DNA of 64,000 nt from UBA2779 sp965232165 (GTDB lineage: Bacteria; Spirochaetota; Spirochaetia; DSM-2461): contig CBDDOY010000001.1 of NCBI GenBank assembly GCA_965232165.1, positions 1-64,000 on the forward strand, given 5' to 3'. Numbering within the stretch: the stretch's first letter is position 1; each line of letters opens with the position of its first letter. The position numbers and the translations under genes are program-made. Below the pieces are notes generated by a model, which saw only the letters and a list, made by a program, of their open reading frames with translations, did not search any database and had not been told where the DNA came from. Below, piece by piece: positions 63,997 to 64,000 of this stretch.

Positions 63997-64000
63997 GTAA

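Overview
The window is a piece of a bacterial chromosome that looks like a spirochaete (Treponema/Spirochaeta-like). The long minus-strand ribosomal block at the right end reads rpsL-rpsG-tuf-rpsJ-rplC ... secY-rpmJ-rpsM-rpsK-rpoA-rplQ. It has no fusA between rpsG and tuf, no adk/map/infA between secY and rpmJ, and no rpsD before rpoA; I recall this arrangement from spirochaetes. The integron described below also resembles the 'inverted' Treponema denticola integron. I cannot name the species.

Layout. (1) 1-5195: at least four tandem copies of a ~1.3 kb unit, each with an Rpn-family (PF04754) PD-(D/E)XK nuclease gene whose C-terminal GIEQ repeat number differs between copies; the array runs off the left edge. 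(2) 5.2-18.7 kb: ordinary chromosome, mostly minus strand: rbgA GTPase, an uncharacterised 661-aa protein, an ArsC/Spx-like protein, a hisZ-hisG-hisB cluster, a LysM amidase, a membrane M28-like protein, a nitroreductase, an exported protein and a MalY/PatB aminotransferase. (3) 18.6-21.3 kb and 44.8-48.0 kb: a ~2.7 kb segment (start of patB, a MITE, a VOC-fold gene, a lipoprotein gene) present twice as direct repeats 26,145 bp apart. (4) 21.3-27.2 kb: a nested insertion-sequence pile. An old DUF772-type IS is broken by an IS1634-like element and an IS256 element, followed by an IS256 remnant that itself carries a MITE. (5) 27.3-44.8 kb: an integron. The integrase gene intI points toward its cassettes, with attI at its 3' end; at least seven recognisable attC sites delimit cassettes. 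(6) 48.1-64 kb: the S10/spc/alpha-type ribosomal protein block with secY, rpoA and tuf.

How the parts work together. The integron array is dominated by restriction-modification cassettes: a PaeR7I/XhoI-like R-M pair, a DPPY methyltransferase with a probable nuclease partner, a C5-cytosine methyltransferase whose HNH-type partner is cut off by an IS, and a complete Type III res-mod pair in one ~4.8 kb cassette. With the Rpn array at the left edge, the window reads as a defence island embedded between housekeeping operons, with a recombinase able to shuffle the parts. The cassette boundaries can be tested internally: in four cassettes the 7-mer at the 5' junction is the exact reverse complement of that cassette's own R'' box, as expected for cassettes inserted through attC recombination.

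All assignments come from reading the sequence and from remembered family motifs; no database search was run.
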